Source: an uncultured Saprospiraceae bacterium
GTDB lineage: Bacteria > Bacteroidota > Bacteroidia > Chitinophagales > Saprospiraceae
Assembly (NCBI GenBank): GCA_937929835.1
Contig: CALFUU010000044.1
Span: 1 to 41,256, forward strand
Direction of reading: 5' to 3'
Length of the DNA: 41,256 nt
Shown here in pieces: positions 9,648 through 17,017 of the stretch (positions within the stretch are counted from its first letter, which is position 1; every line of letters begins with the position of its first letter). The notes beneath the pieces were generated by a model, which saw only the letters and a list, made by a program, of their open reading frames with translations, searched no databases and was not told the origin of the DNA. A program made the translations under genes and the position numbers.

Positions 9648-10355
9648 ATGATAAAGTTAAACCTTAAAACAAAGATTCCATCGTTTTTCACCTTGCTTAA
9701 CCTCTTGTGTGGATTCACGGCTATTATTGTGGCCGACCTACACATAAGTACGATGTTATTATTGTTGGGTATGTTTTTCGACGTCATCGATGGACTTGTC
9801 GCTAGACTACTTAAGGTCCAAAGTCAATTTGGCAAGGAATTAGACTCTCTGGCGGACTTAGTAAGTTTCGGTGTTGCGCCCGCCTATTTATATACCCTCA
9901 TCTCACCAGTTGACCATTGGGCGATGTATATTCCTTCCTTCTTTATTCTTACAGGAAGTGCTATCCGCTTGGCCATCTTTAATCTAAGACCACCTACGAA
10001 ATACTTTTTAGGTTTACCAACCCCAGCCAGTACCTTCTTTTTAGCTGGTTTGTTTATAGGTGTCAAATTTGATAGTGAGATAATGAATGCTCTCATAGAT
10101 TACCCCTCTATCTATGCATTAATACCATTTTTATTGATGATGCTTAATTTGAGCAAACTCAAAATGTTCTCATTTAAGCAAATGGGATCTAATCTCAACT
10201 TCAACATTTTCATTCTAGTCTGTATTTTGACCTTTGCTTGCCTTACTTTTGTCAACTATAAGCTGTCGATGCCTATTGGTGTTATTATTTACGTCATACT
10301 ATCAGTAGCTTACAGCATAAAAGTAAAAGAGGATAAGGATACCAAATGGCAATAA
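9648..10355 (+). CDS. pssA: CDP-diacylglycerol--serine O-phosphatidyltransferase
   Basis: A 235-residue integral membrane enzyme that transfers a phosphatidyl group from CDP-diacylglycerol to L-serine, giving phosphatidylserine, the precursor of phosphatidylethanolamine. The CDP-alcohol phosphotransferase motif DGxxARx8Gx3Dx3D is complete: Asp48-Gly49, Ala52-Arg53, Gly62, Asp66 and Asp70. Several hydrophobic helices follow, and the length fits the type II PssA family. Serine specificity is assigned from overall similarity (N-terminal [16 protein letters not shown]). It starts at ATG 9648. Its last 10 bases overlap the start of the ferredoxin gene, so the two are probably translated in tandem. 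A TATATTTA box at 9631-9638 resembles a -7 element with one mismatch. Confidence 0.93.
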   Translation: MIKLNLKTKIPSFFTLLNLLCGFTAIIVADLHISTMLLLLGMFFDVIDGLVARLLKVQSQFGKELDSLADLVSFGVAPAYLYTLISPVDHWAMYIPSFFILTGSAIRLAIFNLRPPTKYFLGLPTPASTFFLAGLFIGVKFDSEIMNALIDYPSIYALIPFLLMMLNLSKLKMFSFKQMGSNLNFNIFILVCILTFACLTFVNYKLSMPIGVIIYVILSVAYSIKVKEDKDTKWQ

Positions 10356-10693
10356 TAATTACTGATGAATGCATTAACTGCGGCGCTTGCGAGCCTGAGT
10401 GCCCTAATAATGCCATATATGAAGGTGGCGTCGAATGGGCTATTGCAGATGGTACAACCTTAACTGGAGACTACCTTCTAGAGAATGGCAAAAAAGTCGA
10501 TGCTGCTGCCGCACAGGAACCTATCGAAGATGATTACTACTACATATCTCCCGATAAGTGCACCGAGTGTCAAGGTTTTCATGAAGAGCCGCAATGCGCA
10601 GCCGTGTGTCCCGTAGACTGTTGTGTTCCGGACGAAGATCGCGTCGAAACGATAGAGCAGCTCCTCGCTAAAAAGGAAAGACTGCACCTCTAA
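10346..10693 (+). CDS. 2[4Fe-4S] ferredoxin
   Basis: A 115-residue bacterial-type ferredoxin, a soluble electron carrier. The first cluster motif is Cys9-x2-Cys12-x2-Cys15-x3-Cys19-Pro. The second is Cys72-x2-Cys75-x8-Cys84-x3-Cys88-Pro, with the longer spacing typical of the Allochromatium-type (Alvin) subgroup. About 50 residues separate the two motifs, much longer than in clostridial ferredoxins but usual for the Bacteroidota form. The ATG lies inside the end of pssA (10-base overlap, different frame). Redox partner unknown; nothing nearby identifies it. Confidence 0.92.
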   Translation: MAIIITDECINCGACEPECPNNAIYEGGVEWAIADGTTLTGDYLLENGKKVDAAAAQEPIEDDYYYISPDKCTECQGFHEEPQCAAVCPVDCCVPDEDRVETIEQLLAKKERLHL

Positions 10694-10723
10694 AAACAAG
10701 TTAGGCTTGCACACAGGCAAGCC
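10692..10723 (-). terminator. Terminator closing the minus-strand small unit
   Basis: A perfect 7-bp stem GGCTTGC / GCAAGCC (10704-10710 and 10717-10723) with a 6-base loop. On the minus strand it is followed within 6 bases by five Ts (plus-strand A-run at 10693-10697). On the plus strand, downstream of the ferredoxin stop, no comparable T-run follows, so the element points to minus-strand transcription, though it could also help end the ferredoxin transcript. Confidence 0.6.
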
Positions 10724-10784
10724 AATACTCTTCTTACTAAGAATCCATAAGAGATCAGGAGTTAACTAAGAAATGAATCTCTAG

Positions 10785-10901
10785 TTATATCCCTAACCAA
10801 GTCTCGTACTCCTCATTCTTGAGGAATCTCATTGTTGGTTCAGTATTCTTCTTAGGGGATTTTTTGAAGAACCTCTGAAACAAGGTTAAAAAATAGGTCA
10901 T
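10785..10901 (-). CDS. Candidate 38-residue small protein, coupled to a leader ORF
   Basis: Minus-strand ORF reading MTYFLTLFQRFF, then a lysine-rich stretch KKSPKKNTEP, then TMRFLKNEEYETWLGI. It looks like an amphipathic hydrophobic/basic start followed by a polar, acidic-aromatic tail. I recognise no family. Support is contextual: a perfect Bacteroidota promoter lies about 120 bases upstream, a terminator lies about 60 bases downstream, and its ATG overlaps the stop of an 11-residue ORF as ATGA, a common coupling arrangement. A 38-residue ORF can arise by chance, so this is a candidate. The internal hairpin CCTCA-TTCT-TGAGG (10811-10824) falls inside the coding part and could instead belong to a non-coding RNA. 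Confidence 0.35.
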   Translation of the reverse strand: MTYFLTLFQRFFKKSPKKNTEPTMRFLKNEEYETWLGI

Positions 10902-10933
10902 AGGTACTTTTTTATAATTTGCTTTATACTCAT
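10898..10933 (-). CDS. Candidate 11-residue leader peptide
   Basis: Minus-strand ORF MSIKQIIKKYL, whose TGA stop overlaps the ATG of the 38-residue ORF by four bases (ATGA). It is the first ATG-initiated ORF I find after the predicted transcription start near 11015. The product is too short to place. A role in translational coupling is inference; it may equally be chance. Confidence 0.25.
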   Translation of the reverse strand: MSIKQIIKKYL

Positions 10934-11021
10934 TTAGACGTCCGAAACTTCGAAAAGGTTGGCTCTGGATTAGATATTTAACAATTAGACAACTGTTTTA
11001 CCTTTTTTGTGCTTCGGAATG

Positions 11022-11052
11022 CAAATTTATCACATCTAGAGACCTGTCACAA
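11022..11052 (-). promoter_or_regulatory. Bacteroidota promoter directing minus-strand transcription
   Basis: On the minus strand TTG (11052-11050) is followed by exactly 20 bases and then TAAATTTG (11029-11022), an exact match to the established Bacteroidota sigma consensus TTG-N19-21-TAnnTTTG. It is the best full two-box promoter I found in the window, and no conventional minus-strand gene lies downstream before the ferredoxin gene on the other strand. Expected transcription start about 11015. Confidence 0.6.
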
Positions 11053-11189
11053 GTCATATATGCTCTTTTCAATATGCATAAAGTGTTAAATCTGTGGCAT
11101 CTGTATCAAAATAGTGTTGATTCAAACTTTTCTCTAAAAGTTCATATGAGATAATCTTCTAATAAATAACTGCTATTTTAGCATTCATA

Positions 11190-11588
11190 ATGAATAGAAT
11201 AATACTTGCATTTGGTATAGGTATCTTGGGCATATTGATCTCTTGCCGAAACCAAGGCTCAACAGGAACTCCTCAAGTCGAAACTAATTCCAAGCTGGTC
11301 AATCTCAGCGAAGCAAAAAAAATGTTGGCGGCAGGTGAGGTTATCGCACTGGATGTTAGAACGCCAGAAGAAATAAGTGAAGGGAAAATCCAAGGTGCTC
11401 TCGAAATAGATTATAAGGCTAATAACTTCAAGGAAAAAATAGAGAAACTAGATAAATCAGCGACTTACTTGGTTTATTGCCGTTCAGGAGGAAGAAGTGC
11501 CAAGTGCACCAAATTGATGAAAAAATTAGGATTCAAGCAAACCTATGATCTAGACGGTGGATACACAGCTTGGTCCTCAGAAAAGTAA
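11190..11588 (+). CDS. Rhodanese-domain lipoprotein
   Basis: A 132-residue exported protein: lipoprotein signal with lipobox LISC (Cys19), a short linker, then one rhodanese domain from about residue 35. The active-site loop CRSGGRS has Cys97 as persulfide-forming residue, and LDVRTPEE and DLDGGYTAW are the usual flanking family motifs. Single-domain rhodaneses carry sulfane sulfur; a membrane-anchored periplasmic one may serve sulfur transfer or redox protection, but the acceptor is not evident. It is followed after 24 bases by the beta-barrel protein gene, so cotranscription is likely. Confidence 0.9.
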   Translation: MNRIILAFGIGILGILISCRNQGSTGTPQVETNSKLVNLSEAKKMLAAGEVIALDVRTPEEISEGKIQGALEIDYKANNFKEKIEKLDKSATYLVYCRSGGRSAKCTKLMKKLGFKQTYDLDGGYTAWSSEK

Positions 11589-11612
11589 AACAATCACAGA
11601 AAAATTATTGAT

Positions 11613-12329
11613 ATGAAAAATACATTATTACTTCTAGTTGCTGTGTTCTGCACTATGCAACAACTATCAGCTCAAAAAATGGATTTTTGGCTAGATGCAG
11701 GTCTAAAAGTGCAAACAGGTTTTACCGCCTTATACAATGCCAATGCCACAGAAGGTGGAGAATGGGATAATACTATAGCTACAGGGACTAAGTATGGTGC
11801 CAAGCTCGGAGTAAATTTTAATTATGTCGGTGTGTCATTTGACATTATGACTGGGAAGACAAGAGGCACATTTCAAGATATAGGCACGACAACTGGTCCA
11901 GATAGAGAGATCACTGTAAATGCAACAGATTTGTATGTGCTCTTTAGAAGTGCAAGAAACAAAGGCTACTTTGAACTAGGTCCACGTTACTCATTCATAG
12001 GAGATATTAGAGACAACGATGATACACCAAACTTAAATGACCTATACGAGTCTAATAATCTTGGAGGAGTACTGGGCTTTGGTACTTATATTTTAGGGCC
12101 TGAAGATGGAAGATTTAGTGGGATATTCGGATTAAGATTTGAGTATGGTTTCCAAGATCTGACCAATGACGCTGGAAAAGTCCTAGAGACAAGACAACCC
12201 GTCAATTATTCAGGTGATTCAGCGCCAACCAATCCTATTTTTGCTGGGATAGTCTTCGAACTTAATTGGGGAATCGGTGGAGTCGGACAAGCGCGATGTG
12301 GAGAAAGATCTAAGTTTATTTGGTTCTAA
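11613..12329 (+). CDS. Putative outer-membrane beta-barrel protein
   Basis: A 238-residue protein with a clear signal peptide (ends near LSAQK, residues 18-22). The rest alternates glycine and aromatic residues in a pattern of beta-strands (GAKLGVNFNYVGVSF, GYFELGPRYSFIG, GIFGLRFEYGFQ, AGIVFELNWGIGG), as in small outer-membrane barrels. The last residues (GERSKFIWF) include a terminal Phe, also consistent with a barrel. No specific family is recognised and no ligand can be inferred. It is the second gene of a unit with the rhodanese lipoprotein and is closed by a hairpin terminator at 12354-12392. Confidence 0.7.
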   Translation: MKNTLLLLVAVFCTMQQLSAQKMDFWLDAGLKVQTGFTALYNANATEGGEWDNTIATGTKYGAKLGVNFNYVGVSFDIMTGKTRGTFQDIGTTTGPDREITVNATDLYVLFRSARNKGYFELGPRYSFIGDIRDNDDTPNLNDLYESNNLGGVLGFGTYILGPEDGRFSGIFGLRFEYGFQDLTNDAGKVLETRQPVNYSGDSAPTNPIFAGIVFELNWGIGGVGQARCGERSKFIWF

Positions 12330-12353
12330 GAACTACTAGAAATACCAAAATTG

Positions 12354-12392
12354 AAAATAGGCTGCCCCATCGTATGAGGCAACCTATTTTTT
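12354..12392 (+). terminator. Terminator after the beta-barrel gene
   Basis: Hairpin AAAATAGG-c-TGCC ... GGCA-a-CCTATTTT with one symmetric internal mismatch, 12 paired bases and an 11-base loop, ending in a run of six Ts (12387-12392). It starts 25 bases after the stop codon. The A-rich left arm lets it act in the other direction as well. Confidence 0.85.
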
Positions 12393-12557
12393 GTATATAA
12401 CACCCTTACTTATAAGACAATAATTAATCATATGTCCCCTATACATATACGCATTTTTTCTCATATAAAATTTTTTAGTTCTATAACAAGCACATTATCA
12501 GCAAGATAACAAGTCGAGAATAATTAAACTAACTAGAATGGTTGATGTTTAATCTAT

Positions 12558-13100
12558 ATGAAGACTTATAAATTATATAGAGAACAGTATTTAGATGGTG
12601 ATATGGATACTGTATGGGATTTTTTCTCTTCGCCAGAAAACTTGGACATCCTCACTCCAGAGAATATGGGTTTTGAGATAAAGACACCAAAGCCCCTACC
12701 TAAAATGTACAAGGGTCAAATCATAGAATACACTGTAAGACCAGTACTCAATCTGCCTATATTTTGGAGAACAGAGATCACGGAAGTAGAAGACAATAAG
12801 TCTTTCATAGATGAGCAACGAAAAGGCCCTTACAAGCTGTGGCGTCATCAACACATATTTGAGGAAACGAGTCGTGGCATCAAGATGATAGATGACCTAG
12901 AGTATGCCTTACCTATGGGACCTGTGGGCAGCCTTGTACACAAAATATATGTCAAGAATAGACTAAAGGAGATTTTTGACTACAGATATGAGCAAGTGGA
13001 CAAAATCTTCAACAAATCAGAAGGACTTAATAATAGCAGTAAAGCTAGCGGCATCCAGAGAAGCTCCCCCTACCAAACCCCCATCAACGTCAGCTCTTGA
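12558..13100 (+). CDS. SRPBCC-fold protein with 3' end running antisense into tpiA
   Basis: A 180-residue cytosolic protein of the START/SRPBCC (polyketide-cyclase-like) superfamily, which binds hydrophobic ligands in a helix-grip cavity. Family marks are the opening LYREQYLDGDMDTVWDFFSS, PENLDILTPENMGFEI, the central IEYTVRPVLNLPIFWRTEI strand pair, and the closing helix (VKNRLKEIFDYRYEQV). Homologues of this type usually end about here, near residue 153. The remaining 27 residues (SEGLNN to INVSS) are encoded by the antisense of the tpiA 3' end and look like noncoding translation. The 84-base convergent overlap suggests a lost original stop codon. Ligand unknown. Confidence 0.85.
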   Translation: MKTYKLYREQYLDGDMDTVWDFFSSPENLDILTPENMGFEIKTPKPLPKMYKGQIIEYTVRPVLNLPIFWRTEITEVEDNKSFIDEQRKGPYKLWRHQHIFEETSRGIKMIDDLEYALPMGPVGSLVHKIYVKNRLKEIFDYRYEQVDKIFNKSEGLNNSSKASGIQRSSPYQTPINVSS

Positions 13101-13766
13101 GAATAAGTCCTGAGCATTAGCAGGCTTGACACTACCCCCATACAATATTGGCAATTGAGCGGCTACCTTAGAAGTGTAGTTCTTAGACACCAGACCCCTA
13201 ATGGATTTGTGCATTTGCTGAGCCTGTATTGGGCTAGCTGTGACTCCTGTACCGATAGCCCAAATGGGTTCGTAGGCTACTATCACAGAAGCAAGTTGCT
13301 CTGCGGAGAGGTGAAATAAGCTTTCTTTTAACTGCTTAGCAACATAAGCATCTTGAGTCTTTTTCTTTCTAATACTTAAAGGCTCTCCACAACAGAATAT
13401 CACAGAAAGTCCGTTGGCTAAGGCTATATCTACTTTTGCCTTCAGCTCTGCATTAGATTCTTTATTGTATTGCCGTCTTTCTGAATGGCCTACGAGCACA
13501 TAGTTGATTCCTATAGATGATAACATATTGTGTGAGGTTTCCCCAGTAAAAGCACCACTATCCTTAGAATGTAGGTTCTGGGCAGCTATGGAGACCGACT
13601 TATTGCGAGCAATCGCATTTAATACGTAAAGATATGGGGAGGGAACCGCCATTATGACTTCTACCCCATTTGGAATCTTGACATTATTAATTTCTGAGCA
13701 CAAGTCTCGAGCTTCAGAAAAACTTAAATTCATTTTCCAGTTGCCTGCTGCTATCTTCCTTCTCAT
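13017..13766 (-). CDS. tpiA: Triosephosphate isomerase
   Basis: A 249-residue cytosolic glycolytic enzyme interconverting dihydroxyacetone phosphate and glyceraldehyde 3-phosphate. The catalytic residues are all present: Lys11 in GNWKMN, His94 in VGHSERR and Glu166 in AYEPIWAIGTG. The phosphate-binding loop LYGGSVKPANA and the terminal GGLVGGASLDA are intact. Length is standard. The start is the ATG at 13766 that begins MRRKIAAGNWKMN. It is divergent from ppk1, 85 bases away, and its last 84 bases overlap the SRPBCC gene on the other strand. Confidence 0.98.
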   Translation of the reverse strand: MRRKIAAGNWKMNLSFSEARDLCSEINNVKIPNGVEVIMAVPSPYLYVLNAIARNKSVSIAAQNLHSKDSGAFTGETSHNMLSSIGINYVLVGHSERRQYNKESNAELKAKVDIALANGLSVIFCCGEPLSIRKKKTQDAYVAKQLKESLFHLSAEQLASVIVAYEPIWAIGTGVTASPIQAQQMHKSIRGLVSKNYTSKVAAQLPILYGGSVKPANAQDLFSRADVDGGLVGGASLDAASFTAIIKSF

Positions 13767-13851
13767 TATATTGCCGCTTTTATTGTTTGCGAGTGTAATA
13801 CACGGCTATATTAGTTATAAATCATAGAATCCTGGTCATAAAACTGTACAA

Positions 13852-15909
13852 TTGAAAAATCCCAATCCATACATACACCGAGATATCAGCTGGTTATCAT
13901 TCAACTATAGAGTATTACAGGAAGCTATGGATGAAAACGTCCCTCTATATGAAAGAATAAAGTTTCTCTCTATATACTCTTCTAATCTGGGTGAATTCTT
14001 TAGAGTCAGAGTCTCTAACCTGAAAAATATAGTCAGAATAGGTAAGAAAAATCTGAAAAACTTAGAATTCGAGCCTAAGAAAATCTTGAATGAAATCATC
14101 AAAATCGTCACTCAACAACAAAAGGAATTCAGTAAGATCTTTGAGAATCAAATCAAACCAGCACTCAAAAAAGAAGGGATAAAATTGCTGAAGAGCAACG
14201 AGCTCAATACTGAACAAAGTACATTCATATTATCCTATTTTAATGATTATCTAGTCCCATATATCCAACCTATCCTGCTTAAAGAAGATAAGGTGAAGCC
14301 GTTTTTACAAAATGGAGCACTCTATCTCGCTATCTATATGAAAGACAAGGGCAAAGCCGATAAAAAACATTATGCACTCGTAAAAGTCCCTTCTGATATC
14401 ACACCAAGGTTTATTACCCTACCAAGTAAGGAAGAGCATCATATTATTTATCTCGACGACTTGGTCAGGGAGATAATCCCTTCCATATTTCCTGGTTTTA
14501 AGATAGTGGATTCATATTCCATAAAATTGACACGAGATGCGGAGTTATACATAGATGATGAATATAGTGGCGACCTTGTCCAAAAAATCAAAAAGAGCCT
14601 TAAGAAGAGAGATATAGGTCCTACTTCTAGGTTGGTATATGACAGATCTATGCCTGACCATTTATTAAACTATCTCAAACCAGTATTTGAAATAGAAGAC
14701 AGTGACTTACTTCCAGAAGGTCGTTACCATAATAATTTTGACCTCATCACACTACCAGATTTTAATAAAACACAACTTAAGGATATAGCGCTACCCCATT
14801 TGGATTATAGCCAGATAGATGAAAAGAACAATATATTTAAAGCTATACGAGAGAAAGATCACCTTCTATATTTTCCATACCACTCATACAAATCAGTCGT
14901 TAAGTTTTTTCAAGATGCAGCTGTAGATGATAGGGTTACTCACATCAACATCATACAATATCGTGTAGCTAAGAAATCTAAAATAATGGACGCCTTGATA
15001 AAGGCTACCAAAAATGGCAAACAGGTTACTGCCTTTATAGAAGTAAAAGCACGATTTGACGAAGAAGCTAATTTGCATTGGGGAGAAACGCTGGAGAAAT
15101 GTGGAGTTAAAGTATATTATAGTATGCCTGGGTTAAAAGTACACTCAAAAATGGCTATGATCAGACGGGTGGTCAATGGTGAAGAGGAATTTTATTCCTA
15201 TATGAGTACAGGAAACTTTCACGAAGGCACGGCTAAGCTCTACACGGATTTTGGTCTATTCACAGCCAATCCTAAATTGGTTACAGAAGCAAGAAGAATA
15301 TTCTATTACTTAGAAACGAAAAACAAACCTACAAAAGACTTCAAGTATCTAGGCGCAGGTCCATTTAACTTAAAACAAAAAGTAAGACAACTTATTAAGT
15401 CTGAAATTAATACCGCTAAAAATGGCAAAAAGGCCGTCATCACGATGAAGATGAATAGCCTCCAGGACCCTGAAATGATAAATCTACTCTACTCAGCTTC
15501 TCAAGCAGGTGTAAAGGTAAACTTGATTATCAGGGGTATCTGTTGCCTAGCCCCTGGCATTAAGGGCATAAGCGATAACATCAGAGCCATTAGCATCATA
15601 GACAAATACTTAGAGCACGCGAGAGTATTTATTTTTCATAATAAAGGAGAAGAGCTTGTCTATCTTTCTTCGGCGGACTTAATGGTAAGAAACCTTAATC
15701 ATAGAGTAGAAACGATGTTCCCAATTTTTGACAAACACCTACAATACATTATCAAAAACATAATGAAAATTCAATTGTCAGATAACGTAAAAGCAAGAAT
15801 TCACGATCATAAAAATCATAATAAATATGCCAAGAATGACGGAATGCCAGTGCGGTCGCAATACGACATTTACTACTTTATAAAAAGAAGACTAGAAAAG
15901 GTAGATTAA
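13852..15909 (+). CDS. ppk1: Polyphosphate kinase 1
   Basis: A 685-residue enzyme that makes polyphosphate from ATP reversibly through a phosphohistidine. The N-terminal signature YIHRDISWLSFNYRVLQEA is complete. The autophosphorylated His is probably His431 in LKVHSKMAM, and the second conserved His region is LEHARVFIFHNKG near residue 590. Length is normal (about 690). The start is assigned to TTG 13852: an in-frame stop lies at 13825-13827, no ATG lies between, and the next ATG would remove the conserved signature. No terminator is seen in the 52 bases before the desaturase, so the two may share a transcript. Confidence 0.96.
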   Translation: MKNPNPYIHRDISWLSFNYRVLQEAMDENVPLYERIKFLSIYSSNLGEFFRVRVSNLKNIVRIGKKNLKNLEFEPKKILNEIIKIVTQQQKEFSKIFENQIKPALKKEGIKLLKSNELNTEQSTFILSYFNDYLVPYIQPILLKEDKVKPFLQNGALYLAIYMKDKGKADKKHYALVKVPSDITPRFITLPSKEEHHIIYLDDLVREIIPSIFPGFKIVDSYSIKLTRDAELYIDDEYSGDLVQKIKKSLKKRDIGPTSRLVYDRSMPDHLLNYLKPVFEIEDSDLLPEGRYHNNFDLITLPDFNKTQLKDIALPHLDYSQIDEKNNIFKAIREKDHLLYFPYHSYKSVVKFFQDAAVDDRVTHINIIQYRVAKKSKIMDALIKATKNGKQVTAFIEVKARFDEEANLHWGETLEKCGVKVYYSMPGLKVHSKMAMIRRVVNGEEEFYSYMSTGNFHEGTAKLYTDFGLFTANPKLVTEARRIFYYLETKNKPTKDFKYLGAGPFNLKQKVRQLIKSEINTAKNGKKAVITMKMNSLQDPEMINLLYSASQAGVKVNLIIRGICCLAPGIKGISDNIRAISIIDKYLEHARVFIFHNKGEELVYLSSADLMVRNLNHRVETMFPIFDKHLQYIIKNIMKIQLSDNVKARIHDHKNHNKYAKNDGMPVRSQYDIYYFIKRRLEKVD

Positions 15910-15961
15910 ATAATTTTACAAAAAAAATAAGCTCAACAAAAAACACAACATACATAGAGAA

Positions 15962-17017
15962 ATGGTGACTAAAGAAATAGAGATAGAAAAAGAGATTAAA
16001 ACAAAACTTGCTAATTGGAAAAAAATCATAAGCGAGTATCAAGTACCCAATACCAAAATAGCCATACGTCAACTCCTCAATAGCTTCTTGCCCTATGTCA
16101 CTTTGTGGATTATTATGTATTTCACAATAGACATCTCACTAGGCTTGACCTTGGCTATCGCCTCCCTGAATTCTTTCTTTCTAGTTAGGATTTTTATAAT
16201 CCAACACGATTGTGGTCATCAGTCTTTTACGAAATCAAAAAAGGCCAACAACATCATAGGTACTTGTTGCAGTTTCTTTAGTTCAATTCCTTACAAGTAT
16301 TGGGCAAAAATCCACAACCACCATCATGGGCATACAGGGCAATTAGAAGAGAGAGATATTGGTGATATAAATTTCTTGACGGTAGAAGAATTTAGAGCCA
16401 AGAATAAATGGGGACGACTCAAATATAGATTTTTCAGACATCCGCTTACCCTCTTTATCGTAGTGCCTATATTCTACTTTACGATATCAAATCGTCTGCC
16501 TATGATAAAAGATTTCAGAGGAATGGTCACACGTATTAAACTATCTCAACTAAAGAACAATCTAGCCATTCTCGCTGTCTATGGAGCCTTGGCTTATCTC
16601 ATAGGCATCAAGCATTTCCTCATTATACAGTTGTCAATTATTTGTTTCTTTTCTGTGATCGCATTTTGGTTTTTCTATGTCCAACATACACATGAAACAA
16701 GTTACCATTCGTGGAGAGAAAACTGGGATTTTCTCATAGCATCTATAAGAGGATCTAGTTATTATAAGTTACCCAAGATTTTCCAATGGTTGACGGGTAA
16801 TATCGGCATACATCACATACACCATCTCAGTAGCAGAATTCCAAATTATAACTTAGCTCGCTGTGCTCAAGAACATCCCATCTTTAATAAATATGCTAAC
16901 ATTTTGACGTTCACAGAAAGTCTCAAATGCATCAATAAGAAATTATGGGACGAGCAACTCAATAGAATGATCTCTTTTAAAGAATTCTATCAACAAGAAA
17001 AAATGCGACTGGCTTAA
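15962..17017 (+). CDS. Membrane fatty acid desaturase
   Basis: A 351-residue integral membrane di-iron desaturase or hydroxylase. All three histidine boxes are present: HDCGH at residues 82-86, HNHHHGH at 118-124 and HIHHL near 284. Hydrophobic helices occur between them (about 40-80 and 150-230). It would introduce a double bond into an acyl chain, adjusting membrane fluidity; substrate and position cannot be deduced. A ferredoxin is a common electron donor for such enzymes, and one is encoded at 10346, though not adjacent. The ATG at 15962 is the only reasonable start. Its TAA stop interlocks with the TAA of menD on the other strand through the four bases TTAA. Confidence 0.9.
   Translation: MVTKEIEIEKEIKTKLANWKKIISEYQVPNTKIAIRQLLNSFLPYVTLWIIMYFTIDISLGLTLAIASLNSFFLVRIFIIQHDCGHQSFTKSKKANNIIGTCCSFFSSIPYKYWAKIHNHHHGHTGQLEERDIGDINFLTVEEFRAKNKWGRLKYRFFRHPLTLFIVVPIFYFTISNRLPMIKDFRGMVTRIKLSQLKNNLAILAVYGALAYLIGIKHFLIIQLSIICFFSVIAFWFFYVQHTHETSYHSWRENWDFLIASIRGSSYYKLPKIFQWLTGNIGIHHIHHLSSRIPNYNLARCAQEHPIFNKYANILTFTESLKCINKKLWDEQLNRMISFKEFYQQEKMRLA

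Larger units (their letters stand above)
10694..11189. other. 496-base intergenic region holding a probable minus-strand small transcription unit
   Basis: No gene longer than 40 codons lies here. The region is not empty: on the minus strand it contains a full TTG-N20-TAAATTTG promoter (11052-11022), an 11-residue and a 38-residue ORF coupled by ATGA, and a hairpin with a T-run near 10692-10723, all listed separately. A further inverted repeat, AACCT-N8-AGGTT flanked by T6 and A6 runs (10859-10893), overlaps the small ORF region. The right part (11053-11189) is AT-rich and must contain the promoter of the rhodanese gene, but I find no exact TAnnTTTG there on the plus strand. Confidence 0.6.

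Noticed and set aside
12439-12510. Short plus-strand ORF (about 25 residues, MSPIHIRIF...) before the SRPBCC gene
   Set aside because: Very AT-rich, no supporting promoter or coding pattern; probably part of the leader or promoter region.
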